DNA from: an uncultured Gemmatimonadales bacterium
GTDB lineage: Bacteria > Gemmatimonadota > Gemmatimonadetes > JACCXV01 > JAHWKZ01
NCBI GenBank assembly: GCA_947259315.1
Contig: CAMYLR010000019.1
Coordinates: forward strand, 74,033-138,032
Length of the DNA: 64,000 nt
Direction: 5' to 3'
Shown in pieces: positions 37,305 through 45,293 of the stretch. The position numbers were made by a program, and so were the translations under genes. How positions within the stretch are numbered: position 1 is the stretch's first letter; every line of letters begins with the position of its first letter. The notes under the pieces were generated by a model that was not told the origin of the DNA, searched no databases, and worked only from the letters and a program-made list of their open reading frames with translations.

Positions 37305-38144
37305 TCAGCACCCTCGTGAATGATACCACACCCAGGGCCCTCTCTCGGGCCCTCGCCAGCGTACCCACCCCTCATCGACACGCACCTCGGGCGGGTTCCA
37401 GCAGTGATCAGACGGTTGTTTGACGCGAACCCGCATCCAGTCACCCCGAACCTCGAGCGGCTCGAGCAGGTACTCGTGTTTGGCAACCGGAATCCAAAGA
37501 ACGCGCTCACTTTCAGCGGCCGGTTGAGACCGTAGGGCGTGTCGCACATCGGTTCGAAAATAGAGTGGCCATCCATCGCGCATGAACCAATCGGCCCACC
37601 GCACGTACTCGACCGGTAGCCGCCCGCCTGCCAGTTGACAAGGGTGCACCCAGGCAGTCCCGTCACGAGAATCGGTGGCGGTCGCGTAGCGGAAACGCAA
37701 CCAGCCGTCACCGCGTTCTTCGAGTACGATGAAACTCGGTATCTCATAGCCCGTCTCGACCATCCCCGAGGCGTCGATCGCGAGGGGTTCCACCCCCGGC
37801 CTTTCGGTCTCGACCAACCACCCGTTTGCCAACCACGCCCACGGCACCTCACCGGGCCGCTCCGTGAGCGGAAGCCAAACGGCATGGTGCCAGAGCCACC
37901 ACTCGGGCAGCGTATTGACTGCCAGCATGAGATGCCCAACGCCTAGATTCGCGTCGCTAAACCCGTGCATCGGCAAGTACGTCGGGTCAGCCGGGGGCTT
38001 TTCTGGAGCCCCGGCCGGTGGATTCAGTACGGCGATCGACCGATCAGCGCACTCGAGCGGACTCCATTCCTGAATGGCGGTGGCGTGATCCACCGCCATG
38101 ACACCAATGACAGCAAAAGCGGCAAGGGCCCGCGTCGATTTCAT
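37305..38144 (-). CDS. Secreted protein with SH3-like repeats
   Basis: 279 residues from the ATG at 38144, which overlaps the lat stop (ATGA). A signal peptide is present (ALAAFAVIGVMAVDHATA). The mature chain is very rich in Trp and Arg and appears to have two or three SH3b-like beta modules: WLANGWLVETERPGVEPL, DGWLRFRYATATDSRDGTAWV and DWMRVRVKQPSDHCWNPPE followed by DEGWVRW. Such modules often bind cell-wall peptides. No enzymatic domain is seen. The longer frame to 38579 overlaps lat and is rejected. Function is unknown. Confidence 0.75.
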   Translation of the reverse strand: MKSTRALAAFAVIGVMAVDHATAIQEWSPLECADRSIAVLNPPAGAPEKPPADPTYLPMHGFSDANLGVGHLMLAVNTLPEWWLWHHAVWLPLTERPGEVPWAWLANGWLVETERPGVEPLAIDASGMVETGYEIPSFIVLEERGDGWLRFRYATATDSRDGTAWVHPCQLAGGRLPVEYVRWADWFMRDGWPLYFRTDVRHALRSQPAAESERVLWIPVAKHEYLLEPLEVRGDWMRVRVKQPSDHCWNPPEVRVDEGWVRWRGPERGPWVWYHSRGC

Positions 38145-39457
38145 TCCACTTCGCGTGCCAAGACCCCGCGCAGAATCGTCATCGCTCGCTGGGCGTCGAC
38201 CTCGCTGAACGTCAGCGTCGGTCTGAACCGGAGCGACCTGGGTCCACACGCCAGCGTGGCCAACCCCGCTTCCCAACACGCCTTTCGCACTCGGCTCCGG
38301 TGCGCTGTGTTCGGGAGGTCGATCGCCAACAGAAAACCTCGACCGCGGGCATTCGTCACTATATCGAACTCGGCCTCGATCGCCTGGAGTCCCTCTAATA
38401 ACACCTTGCCGACCCAGGCCACATTCTCGACGAGCCGATCTTCCTTGATGATCTGCAGGTAGCGAGCACAGCGGACCATATCGACCAGGTTGCCACCCCA
38501 GGTCGAGTTGATACGGGACGACACCTTGAAGACGTTGCTCTCCACATCGTCGATTCGACCGGTGCTCATCATCCCGCATACCTGACTCTTCTTGCCGAAT
38601 GCGATGATATCCGGGATCGGTCCAAGCTGCTCAAAAGCCCACATCGTTCCGGTAATCCCCATCCCAGTCTGGACCTCGTCGTAGATCAAGAGGGCCTCAT
38701 GATGGTCGGCCAACCCCCGCAACCGGTGGAGGAAATCCGGGCGAAAGTGATTGTCCCCGCCCTCACTCTGAATCGGTTCGATCAGAATCGCCGCAATTCC
38801 GTGAGGATCACGCTCAAAGGCAGCCTCGATCTCGGCAACCGACCGATCTTCAGCGGCGGCGACTTTCTGTTCGTCGATGGGGAACTCGATCTTAGGATTG
38901 GAGACGCGAGGCCAATCGAACTTCGGATAGTCGTCAGTCTTTGTCGGGTCGGTGTTTGTAACGGTTAGCGTGTAACCGCTGCGGCCGTGGAACGCGTCAC
39001 GAAAGTGTAGGATCTTGTCGGCGCCGCCGTCGATTCCCTTGTCGCGGTTTTTCTGCGCTTTCCAATCAAACGCCGCCTTCATGGCGTTTTCGACCGCGAG
39101 TGTCCCACCCGCGATAAAAAACAAGTGCTCGAAGGTCTCGGGAACCGCGATCTCCCGGAATGTCTTGACGAACCCGGCATACTCTCTGCTGTACACGTCG
39201 CTGTTGGCGGGGTTGGCGAGCGCGGCCCTCAAGAGCGAGGCCTGAAAGCCCTCGTCTTTCATCTTCGGATGGTTGTGTCCGATTGGCAGGGTCGCGAAGT
39301 ACGAGTAGCAGTCGAGGTACTCCTCCCCAGTAACGGCATTTACCATCGTCGTCCCGTGGGAGTTCTCGAGATCGATGACGAAATGGAAGCCATCCACCAG
39401 AATGTTGCTTCTGAGGATCGGGAAGACCTGGTCTGCCGGTACCGTGATCTCTGGCAT
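38141..39457 (-). CDS. lat: L-lysine 6-aminotransferase
   Basis: 438 residues from the ATG at 39457, preceded by GGAGG. It is a class III PLP aminotransferase. The family-specific signs are TVPADQVFPILRSNILVDGF near the N-terminus, FFIAGGTLAVENAMKAAFDW, FRDAFHGRSGYTLT, IYDEVQTGMGITG and the PLP lysine in AFGKKSQVCGMM. These match lysine epsilon-aminotransferases (LAT) rather than ornithine or GABA aminotransferases. It makes alpha-aminoadipate semialdehyde (piperideine-6-carboxylate) and glutamate. No partner dehydrogenase is next to it. The more upstream open frame is not supported. Confidence 0.93.
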   Translation of the reverse strand: MPEITVPADQVFPILRSNILVDGFHFVIDLENSHGTTMVNAVTGEEYLDCYSYFATLPIGHNHPKMKDEGFQASLLRAALANPANSDVYSREYAGFVKTFREIAVPETFEHLFFIAGGTLAVENAMKAAFDWKAQKNRDKGIDGGADKILHFRDAFHGRSGYTLTVTNTDPTKTDDYPKFDWPRVSNPKIEFPIDEQKVAAAEDRSVAEIEAAFERDPHGIAAILIEPIQSEGGDNHFRPDFLHRLRGLADHHEALLIYDEVQTGMGITGTMWAFEQLGPIPDIIAFGKKSQVCGMMSTGRIDDVESNVFKVSSRINSTWGGNLVDMVRCARYLQIIKEDRLVENVAWVGKVLLEGLQAIEAEFDIVTNARGRGFLLAIDLPNTAHRSRVRKACWEAGLATLACGPRSLRFRPTLTFSEVDAQRAMTILRGVLAREVE

Positions 39458-39767
39458 ATCGCCCTCCGCTAGCTGAGTTGGACCAAACGCAACAAACGAA
39501 TCGCGGCGACTGGCCAGCGTAAGGGATCGTTCGGCTACGCTGGCGGGCTCGTGGGCGCCGCGCCTTGGCCCACGTTCGGGGGCGCAAAGATCGCCGGACG
39601 CGCTTCCGAGGGGAGGAAGACTCGGCCTAGGGAGAGGGTTTTCGGCACGTGCTTCACGATAGAAACCTATCATCGACCGGCCGAGATTGGTAGCCCCGTA
39701 TCGGACCCGTTAGGTTCAGCGTTACCTGAGGGTCAGAACTAACAAACAAAGCAACAAGGAGCAGATT
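39458..39767. other. Divergent intergenic region between lat and the LysM gene
   Basis: 310 bp with no supported gene. Both neighbouring genes read outward, so two promoters must lie here. I cannot pick convincing -35/-10 pairs. The AAGGAG at about 39758 is the ribosome-binding site of the LysM gene. Confidence 0.6.
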
Positions 39768-40235
39768 TTGGGCATCTTCGACTTCGTAAAGGAAGCCGGT
39801 GAGGCGATCGGCATTATCAAGGACAAGGAAAAAGAGGCCCGCGAGGAAGCGGCCGAAGAACGTGGCATAGCCAACAAACTCACGCAGGTCGTTGTTCGTC
39901 TGGGCCTCGACATCAAGGATCTCCGGATCGATTTCGACGACGCCGTGGCAACGATTCATGGTACAACCGAGACGAACGCTGAACGCGAAAAGGTCATCCT
40001 GGCCGTCGGAAACAGCAGCGGCGTGGCGAAGGTCGATGACCGCATCCAGGTCGTGGCGCCCGAGCCAGAAGCCACGATGTACACGGTTGTCAAGGGAGAC
40101 ACCCTCTCCAAGATCTCGAAAGATCACTACGGTGACGCGATGCAGTACAGCAAGATATTCGAAGCCAACAAACCAATGCTGACCAACCCAGACCTCATCT
40201 ACCCGGGTCAGGTGCTGCGAATCCCGCCCGCGTAG
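39768..40235 (+). CDS. BON-LysM protein (YgaU/Kbp-like)
   Basis: 155 residues from a TTG at 39768 preceded by AAGGAG; no ATG is available in frame at the right place. The N-terminus has a charged helix (DKEKEAREEAAEERG), the middle is a BON-type domain (about 40-95, with VATIHGTTETNAEREKVILA and VAKVDDRIQVV), and the C-terminus is a LysM domain (YTVVKGDTLSKISKDHYG to YPGQVLRIPP). This is the architecture of E. coli YgaU/Kbp, a small potassium-binding protein induced by osmotic stress. There is no signal peptide, again like Kbp. A strong terminator follows, so it is a single-gene unit. Confidence 0.9.
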   Translation: MGIFDFVKEAGEAIGIIKDKEKEAREEAAEERGIANKLTQVVVRLGLDIKDLRIDFDDAVATIHGTTETNAEREKVILAVGNSSGVAKVDDRIQVVAPEPEATMYTVVKGDTLSKISKDHYGDAMQYSKIFEANKPMLTNPDLIYPGQVLRIPPA

Positions 40236-40259
40236 AAAGCGAGCGCAGTACAGTGTCGG

Positions 40260-40290
40260 AGGGGCCTCTCGGGTTCCGGGGGGCCCCTTT
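40260..40290 (+). terminator. Rho-independent terminator after the LysM gene
   Basis: AGGGGCC at 40260-40266 pairs with GGCCCCT at 40282-40288 around a 15-nt loop, ending in a short T run (40288-40290). It starts 25 bp after the stop and just before the kinase gene. Confidence 0.75.
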
Positions 40291-40302
40291 GATCAATCGC
40301 GA

Positions 40303-41754
40303 ATGCAGAACCGACTAATAATTCTCTTCGAGACCCAATTCGGCGCCCGACCCGAAGCCGTACTCCCAGTGGCCGCAGATGGCTCGGAGAGGACCTATCA
40401 CCGGTTGGTGGCACCCGACGGGCGCACCGCGATCGGCGCGTTCGGGCCCGACCACGAGGAGAATCGGGCTTTCCTTTCGTTTTCGCGTGCCTTCAACCGG
40501 GCTGGGCTCCCGGTGCCAGAGCTCTATGACGACGATGAAGAAGCTGGTGTCTGGCTGATCGAAGACTTGGGCGACACCACGCTGTTCCGAGCTCGGCAAG
40601 AGGCTCGCGAGGGTGGTCACGAGTTCGACCCCGCGATCCTCGATGCGTACCGCCGCGTGGTGGAAATCCTCCCGCGGTTCCAGGTCGAGGGCGACAAAAT
40701 CGTCGACTATTCAGTGGCTTACCCGCGGGCTGCATTCGACCGGCAATCGATCATCTGGGATCTCAATTACTTCAAGTACCATTTCCTCAAACTGGCTCAA
40801 ATACCGTTCAACGAAGCCAAGCTCGAGAGGGACTTTGATACATTAGCGACGTACCTACTCACGGCTGACACCGAGCACTTTCTTTATCGTGACTTTCAGT
40901 CGCGAAACATCATGCTTCGCGATGGCGAGCCATGGTTCATCGACTACCAGGGGGGGCGTCGGGGGGCGTTGCAGTACGACATCGCCTCGCTGCTATATGA
41001 TGCCAAAGCGGACATCCCCGAAACTGTTCGAGCCGAGCTGCTCGACCATTACCTATCATCCTTGGCGCAACACCTCGACTTCGATCGAGCGACGTTCCTG
41101 GAGCAATATCACGGGTATGTGCTGGTACGGGTCCTTCAGGCGATGGGCGCATACGGTTATCGCGGTTTTTTCGAACGCAAGCCGCGCTTTCTTCAGAGTG
41201 TTCCCTACGCGGCTCGTAACATCGAACGAATACTGGACGAGGGCATGCCGATCCCACTACCGGAGATGGAGCGGGTCCTGCGCAGCATTATCGCCGAGTG
41301 GGGTGATGCCAGCAGCGAGCCCGATAGCGCTCAACTCACCGTGTACGTCTACAGCTTCAGCTATCGACGTGGTTATCCCCAGGATCAAGGGGGGCACGGA
41401 GGAGGGTTCGTCTTCGACTGCCGGGGACTGACGAACCCGGGTCGCCTGCCGGAGTACGTCGCGCTCACCGGACGCGATTCGGAAGTTGCCGACTACATCG
41501 CGGGCCTGAGCGAGCTCGAGCCATTCTGGGAGAACGCTCGCGCGCTGACCGAAGCCCACGTCGAGGCCTACGAGCAGCGGGGCTTCACCAGTCTGAGCGT
41601 CTCTTTTGGGTGCACCGGCGGACAACACCGCTCGGTGTATCTGGCTGAGAAAATGGCGGGGCATCTCGAGGCTCGTTTCCCAGAGATTCGCGTTCGGCTC
41701 CTTCATCGCGAGGAGCCGAGCTGGCCGCGGATCGCAACGACTCCGGCGGGTTAG
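40303..41754 (+). CDS. AmgK-like amino-sugar kinase fused to a RapZ C-terminal domain
   Basis: 483 residues. Residues 1 to about 335 are an aminoglycoside-phosphotransferase-fold kinase of the AmgK type: GSERTYHRL (nucleotide loop), WLIEDLGDTTLF, catalytic D197 in YRDFQSRNIML and metal D214 in FIDYQGGRRGAL. Residues about 345-475 are a RapZ C-terminal domain, with TVYVYSFSYRRGYP at its start and the signature GCTGGQHRSVYLAE at 436-449. The RapZ ATPase N-terminal domain is absent. AmgK phosphorylates MurNAc/GlcNAc at the anomeric carbon for cell-wall recycling. In RapZ this domain binds glucosamine-6-phosphate. The next gene, 5 bp on, is the matching uridylyltransferase, which supports the pathway. 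Domain calls are firm; control of the kinase by amino sugars is inference. Confidence 0.9.
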   Translation: MQNRLIILFETQFGARPEAVLPVAADGSERTYHRLVAPDGRTAIGAFGPDHEENRAFLSFSRAFNRAGLPVPELYDDDEEAGVWLIEDLGDTTLFRARQEAREGGHEFDPAILDAYRRVVEILPRFQVEGDKIVDYSVAYPRAAFDRQSIIWDLNYFKYHFLKLAQIPFNEAKLERDFDTLATYLLTADTEHFLYRDFQSRNIMLRDGEPWFIDYQGGRRGALQYDIASLLYDAKADIPETVRAELLDHYLSSLAQHLDFDRATFLEQYHGYVLVRVLQAMGAYGYRGFFERKPRFLQSVPYAARNIERILDEGMPIPLPEMERVLRSIIAEWGDASSEPDSAQLTVYVYSFSYRRGYPQDQGGHGGGFVFDCRGLTNPGRLPEYVALTGRDSEVADYIAGLSELEPFWENARALTEAHVEAYEQRGFTSLSVSFGCTGGQHRSVYLAEKMAGHLEARFPEIRVRLLHREEPSWPRIATTPAG

Positions 41755-41759
41755 AGATC

Positions 41760-42512
41760 TTGGACGCCATGGTACTCGCCGCCGGACTCGGTACACGCCT
41801 GAGACCATTCACCAACGATACGCCGAAGGCGCTGATCGAGGTCGATGGCGTTCCGATCCTCGAACGAATCATCCGTTATCTCACGGCGGCAGGGGCCGAT
41901 CGGGTCATCGTCAACACGCACCATCATTCCCACCAGATAGAGCATTACGTCGCCGATCGAAAAGACCGCGAAGTGGAAATCCTACTGTCGGCCGAGCCCG
42001 ACCGGCCGTTAGGAACCGGGGGTGGCTTGTTGAACGCAGCATCGTTCTTTCGGCGTGACGAGCCATTCGTGCTGTACAACGGGGATATCATTACCGATCT
42101 CGATCTCGTGGCGATGAACCGCGCGCACCAAGCCGATGATCGGCTGGCCACTTTGGCGGTCAATCGTCGAGAGACATCTCGATGTCTGCTCTTCGACGAC
42201 GAAGGTCTGTACGGGTGGGCAAACCTATCGACTGGTGAGTCGGAAACGTCGCGTCCGACGTGCGGCGAGAACCGCTCAATCCCGTTCGCGGGCGTTCACG
42301 TCCTCTCTCCAAGGATCTTCGACTTGATCAGTGAGCGTGGCGCCTTCTCGATTATCCCGGTCTACCTTCGACTCGCGCAAGCTGGGTATCGTATCCTACC
42401 ACACGATGTTAGCGCCGCGTTGTGGCTCGAGATCGGCAACCCAGAGCGGCTCGAGACAGCGCGCCGCGTACTCTCGAAGCTCAAGGATCGAAACGGTCTT
42501 TCTCCAGAATAA
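41760..42512 (+). CDS. murU: MurNAc-1-phosphate uridylyltransferase-like nucleotidyltransferase
   Basis: 250 residues from a TTG at 41760; an internal ATG three codons later is possible but would shorten the first strand. The sugar-nucleotide signature is VLAAGLGTRLRPFTNDTPKA, then VNTHHHSHQIEHY, the donor loop EPDRPLGTGGGLLNA and metal Asp in LYNGDIITDLD. This is the short pyrophosphorylase type of MurU and HddC. Its position right after an AmgK-like kinase makes UTP + MurNAc-1-P to UDP-MurNAc the likely reaction, giving a bypass to peptidoglycan precursors. Its last 32 bp overlap the convergent lipoprotein gene. Confidence 0.88.
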   Translation: MDAMVLAAGLGTRLRPFTNDTPKALIEVDGVPILERIIRYLTAAGADRVIVNTHHHSHQIEHYVADRKDREVEILLSAEPDRPLGTGGGLLNAASFFRRDEPFVLYNGDIITDLDLVAMNRAHQADDRLATLAVNRRETSRCLLFDDEGLYGWANLSTGESETSRPTCGENRSIPFAGVHVLSPRIFDLISERGAFSIIPVYLRLAQAGYRILPHDVSAALWLEIGNPERLETARRVLSKLKDRNGLSPE

Positions 42513-42837
42513 CTGCGCCTGACTCGCCACCGAACGTAAACACCGATCTGAACGTTCCCTCAACACCGACCTCGGCACCCTCACGTGGAGCTCCCAACTC
42601 CCGACTCACCACGTTCATCGTTCCGGTACCGTCGTCGATCCGGTAAGCACCCTGCCCAAGAGCGCCAAACGCGCGCGTTACTTCACCCTTCACGCGCACC
42701 GTTTCGCCCTCGTAACGGCCGGGATCGTCGAGCAGAGACTGGATCGACATCGTGCCGCGACAAGCCGAGGTGAGCGCGGCGCCGGCGGCCACCGCGCCAA
42801 CCAACAACATGGTACGAGATCGAACTGGAATGGACAT
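42481..42837 (-). CDS. Small OB-fold-like lipoprotein
   Basis: 118 residues. The signal peptide ends in LTSAC, a good lipobox with Cys at about residue 26. The mature part, with YEGETVRVKGEVTRAF, YRIDDGTGTMNVVSRE and AEVGVEGTFRSV, has the strand pattern of OB-fold stress proteins or tRNA_anti-like domains. A partner or ligand cannot be named. It reads against murU and overlaps its 3' end. Confidence 0.78.
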   Translation of the reverse strand: MSIPVRSRTMLLVGAVAAGAALTSACRGTMSIQSLLDDPGRYEGETVRVKGEVTRAFGALGQGAYRIDDGTGTMNVVSRELGAPREGAEVGVEGTFRSVFTFGGESGAVILEKDRFDP

Positions 42838-42899
42838 CGCAGACTCCTGGTTGAGGCTTGATGTTTTGCTACGATTCCGACGGAGGATAGCTTTTTAGC

Positions 42900-43397
42900 G
42901 TGACCGATTCCACGACCGCCAGCAACCGCATTCAGATCGTGACCTACCGTGATGAGTTCCAGCCGGCGTTCGAGTCGCTCAATCTCGACTGGATCGAAGA
43001 GCATTTCTGGGTCGAGGAGATCGACCGCCAGGTGTTGAGCGATCCCAAGGGCACGATCATTGACCGTGGCGGAGAGGTTTTCTTCGCCCTCAAAGACGGA
43101 AACGCCATTGGAACATGCGCGCTCATCCAGCATGATAATCGAGTCTACGAGCTATCGAAGATGGCGGTTCACCCGTCAGCTCAAGGACAGGGTCTGGGAA
43201 ACCTACTGATGGATGCGATGATCGCGTGGGCTCGGCAGCGTCACGCAAAGCAGATTTTCCTCGAATCCAACACCGTTCTGGGGATAGCCATCACGCTGTA
43301 CGAGAAGTACGGGTTTGAGACCACCCGCCTAGGCGAGGGGGACGAGTACGAGCGCTCCAACATCCGGATGACGCTCGCGCTTTCCGAGCCGACTTAA
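42900..43397 (+). CDS. GNAT-family N-acetyltransferase
   Basis: 165 residues from a GTG at 42900, with GGAGG about 13 bases upstream. The acetyl-CoA loop is AVHPSAQGQGLGNLLMDAMI near residues 90-110, followed by IFLESNTVLGIAITLYEKYGFE, the usual C-terminal GNAT strand and helix. The N-terminus has an Asp/Glu-rich region that may set substrate choice. Substrate is unknown. It is a stand-alone gene. Confidence 0.9.
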   Translation: MTDSTTASNRIQIVTYRDEFQPAFESLNLDWIEEHFWVEEIDRQVLSDPKGTIIDRGGEVFFALKDGNAIGTCALIQHDNRVYELSKMAVHPSAQGQGLGNLLMDAMIAWARQRHAKQIFLESNTVLGIAITLYEKYGFETTRLGEGDEYERSNIRMTLALSEPT

Positions 43398-43463
43398 CAT
43401 TTGCGTCCCTCCTTCGTCCGACTCTGTAGACGGAAGGTCTGACACGACACGGATAGAGGAGGC

Positions 43464-43823
43464 ATGATGTTTCGCTTGAGAACGTTGGTCCTGGCTACTG
43501 CGGCGCTGCTACTCATTGGGGCCCCGGCTCGGGCACAGGACGACGGCCAGGTCGTCATCGACAACCCCGGCGACAGACTTGAAGATTTCTGGGATCGACG
43601 CGAAGACGTCAGGGACCGACGTGAGGACCGCCGGGACCGGGCCGAGGACGTGGCCGACCGGCGCGAGGACATTCGCGACCGACAACACGATGGCGGAGCG
43701 CGTGATCGCATCGAAGACCGGATTGACCGACGCGAAGACTATTTCGATCGGCGTGAGAATCGGCGGGATCGACGCGAAGACGTTCGCGACCGGCGCGAAG
43801 ATCGGCGCGATCGGCGCACCTGA
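43464..43823 (+). CDS. Secreted protein with charged Arg-Glu-Asp repeats
   Basis: 119 residues from the ATG at 43464. GAGGAGG sits directly before it, so the second ATG, at 43467, may be the true start by spacing. A signal peptide ends near APARAQ. After about residue 38 nearly all residues are Asp, Arg or Glu in a seven-residue pattern of the type DRREDxR, repeated about ten times. Such a pattern predicts one long, highly charged helix. I know of no function. It may be a periplasmic or extracellular ion- or nucleic-acid-binding polymer. Confidence 0.72.
   Translation: MMFRLRTLVLATAALLLIGAPARAQDDGQVVIDNPGDRLEDFWDRREDVRDRREDRRDRAEDVADRREDIRDRQHDGGARDRIEDRIDRREDYFDRRENRRDRREDVRDRREDRRDRRT
43598..43820 (+). 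repeat. Degenerate 21-bp coding repeat
   Basis: GACCGACGTGAGGAC and GATCGACGCGAAGAC type units recur in frame with a 21-bp period through most of the preceding gene. Units differ mainly at third codon positions, so the protein repeat is better kept than the DNA repeat. Confidence 0.7.
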
Positions 43824-43832
43824 TCATCAAAG

Positions 43833-44318
43833 CTAGGAGGGGTTCGCGCCGGCTCCGTTTCCTCGGAAGGACGCGAACCACTCCGCGCGCGGGAAAGAGA
43901 ACACCATCCCAGCCAGCATCAAAACAACCGCCGCAACCAACATGCTTCGCTGTCCCGTCAGCAGCGCGACCGTGACACCGAGAAGCGCCGCCCCTTCGAG
44001 CATCGCCCACGCAACGATGAGCAAACGAATCACTCGTTCAGGCCCTCCGGTCACCGGGCGCGACGCGGGCGAGTCGGTGTGGCACGTCGCCTTGCGCCAC
44101 ACCACGTACCAGCCCGCCACCAAGATCGCGGCCACGCCGTACCAAGGCTTGACCAGGAACTGCCAATCTCCCTCGCTCCCATCGATTGGAGAACCGGATC
44201 CCGTCACCACGTAGACGACCCCCGCGAACAAGAGCACGCCCAACAAAAGCGAAATCGCCAGTATCCGAGAAACACGTAATGCCTGATCGGCGTCTATCCC
44301 AGTATTAGCCACGCGCAT
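43833..44318 (-). CDS. Four-helix integral membrane protein
   Basis: 161 residues from the ATG at 44318, whose first 14 bases overlap the cupin gene. Four hydrophobic segments are seen: ILAISLLLGVLLFAGVVYVV, GVAAILVAGWYVVW, LLIVAWAMLEGAALLGVTVAL and MLVAAVVLMLAGMVFSFP. No catalytic motif or family is recognised. The longer open frame to 44462 lies in the cupin gene and is rejected. Confidence 0.72.
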   Translation of the reverse strand: MRVANTGIDADQALRVSRILAISLLLGVLLFAGVVYVVTGSGSPIDGSEGDWQFLVKPWYGVAAILVAGWYVVWRKATCHTDSPASRPVTGGPERVIRLLIVAWAMLEGAALLGVTVALLTGQRSMLVAAVVLMLAGMVFSFPRAEWFASFRGNGAGANPS

Positions 44319-44658
44319 AATCCTCAGCGCCCATGAAGTGCAGCGACACGTAAGGCTCGTCGCCCTCGACCCAGCTGTCGTGGCCGGGGGGAATGGCACA
44401 CAGAACCCCGGGGGTGATCTCAAACTCAGCACCATCGTCCATCCGGACCTTGGCGCACCCACTCACACCCAGAACCACATGGGCAACCTCACAGGTCGTC
44501 TGACCCAATCCCGGGCCAACGTGCCGGGACCATTTCCACCCTGGCTGATAGGTGGCCCGACCAACTGTAAGCTCTCCGACCTTCACCAGCTCGAAGGTCC
44601 CTTTTTCGAACGCGCGCTTTTCGTCCGGCGAGTCCAAGCTCTTCGTGATCAGATCCAT
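44305..44658 (-). CDS. Single-domain cupin protein
   Basis: 117 residues, cytoplasmic (no signal). The cupin core runs from KWSRHVGPGLG through VAHVVLGVSGCAKVRMDDG to ITPGVLCAIPPGHDSWVEGD. A His in each half could bind a metal. A small cupin of this type may modify or bind a small molecule. It starts 7 bp after the downstream end of the lipoprotein gene and overlaps the membrane protein, forming a three-gene minus run. Confidence 0.85.
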   Translation of the reverse strand: MDLITKSLDSPDEKRAFEKGTFELVKVGELTVGRATYQPGWKWSRHVGPGLGQTTCEVAHVVLGVSGCAKVRMDDGAEFEITPGVLCAIPPGHDSWVEGDEPYVSLHFMGAEDYARG

Positions 44659-44664
44659 ATCACT

Positions 44665-45132
44665 CTACTGGCCGCGATAGGCACGCATGGCATTCGACAT
44701 GACCATGACGAGCTCTGGGTCAGTGGAGATTCGGACCATCTCCTTGCCCAGCTCAGCCGTCAATTGCGTGACCTGAGAGTGCTCGTCCATGAACTCGCTT
44801 CGCAACTCCGCCGGATCGATGCCGCCCAGAGCCTCGCCAAGCTCGTTTAATTCTTTCGCCTTTTGCTCAAAAACCGGCGCGTTCTCTTTGGCCGTGGCTT
44901 CATCGGTTATGTTGCGAGCGATCTCGACCAGCTCTTCTAAACTCACCAGGTATATCTCGATCGCCTCCGCGGCATTTGATGGCGCGGGGTTTGTTCCACC
45001 CGATCGGTCCTCGCTGATCTCGGTCTGATCGTTGCTCGAAGCGCCAGTGTCGCTCTCGCTTTCGTTCGTTGAGCAAGCGCCTGTCAACAGCACCGCCAGC
45101 CCCAAAACCAAGTGACTCCCCCACTTGTTCAT
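44665..45132 (-). CDS. Small helical lipoprotein
   Basis: 155 residues from the ATG at 45132, just after GGGGGAA. The signal peptide ends in LLTGAC, a clean lipobox. A Ser/Glu/Asp-rich linker follows, then a helical domain (AAEAIEIYLVSLEELVEIARN and ELRSEFMDEHSQVTQLTAEL). No family is recognised. The longer frame upstream to 45303 is not coding-like. Confidence 0.75.
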   Translation of the reverse strand: MNKWGSHLVLGLAVLLTGACSTNESESDTGASSNDQTEISEDRSGGTNPAPSNAAEAIEIYLVSLEELVEIARNITDEATAKENAPVFEQKAKELNELGEALGGIDPAELRSEFMDEHSQVTQLTAELGKEMVRISTDPELVMVMSNAMRAYRGQ

Positions 45133-45293
45133 AGGGTTCCCCCAAACAATTAGAGTGCGCTGATATGACAATGGCGGACTCCAAAAGGTATCTACGGGAG
45201 ACGTGAGTGGCGAACAGCGCTTGACGGATGGCATTCGTATCTGCAGACTCACCGCCTCAGTTGTTTCCTCACCTATTCCATGGAGGCATCCCT

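Noticed and set aside
37305-38579. 424-residue frame as the full SH3-like protein
   Set aside because: The upstream 145 codons overlap lat and look like antisense-phase noise; the ATG at 38144 opens a signal peptide and overlaps the lat stop.
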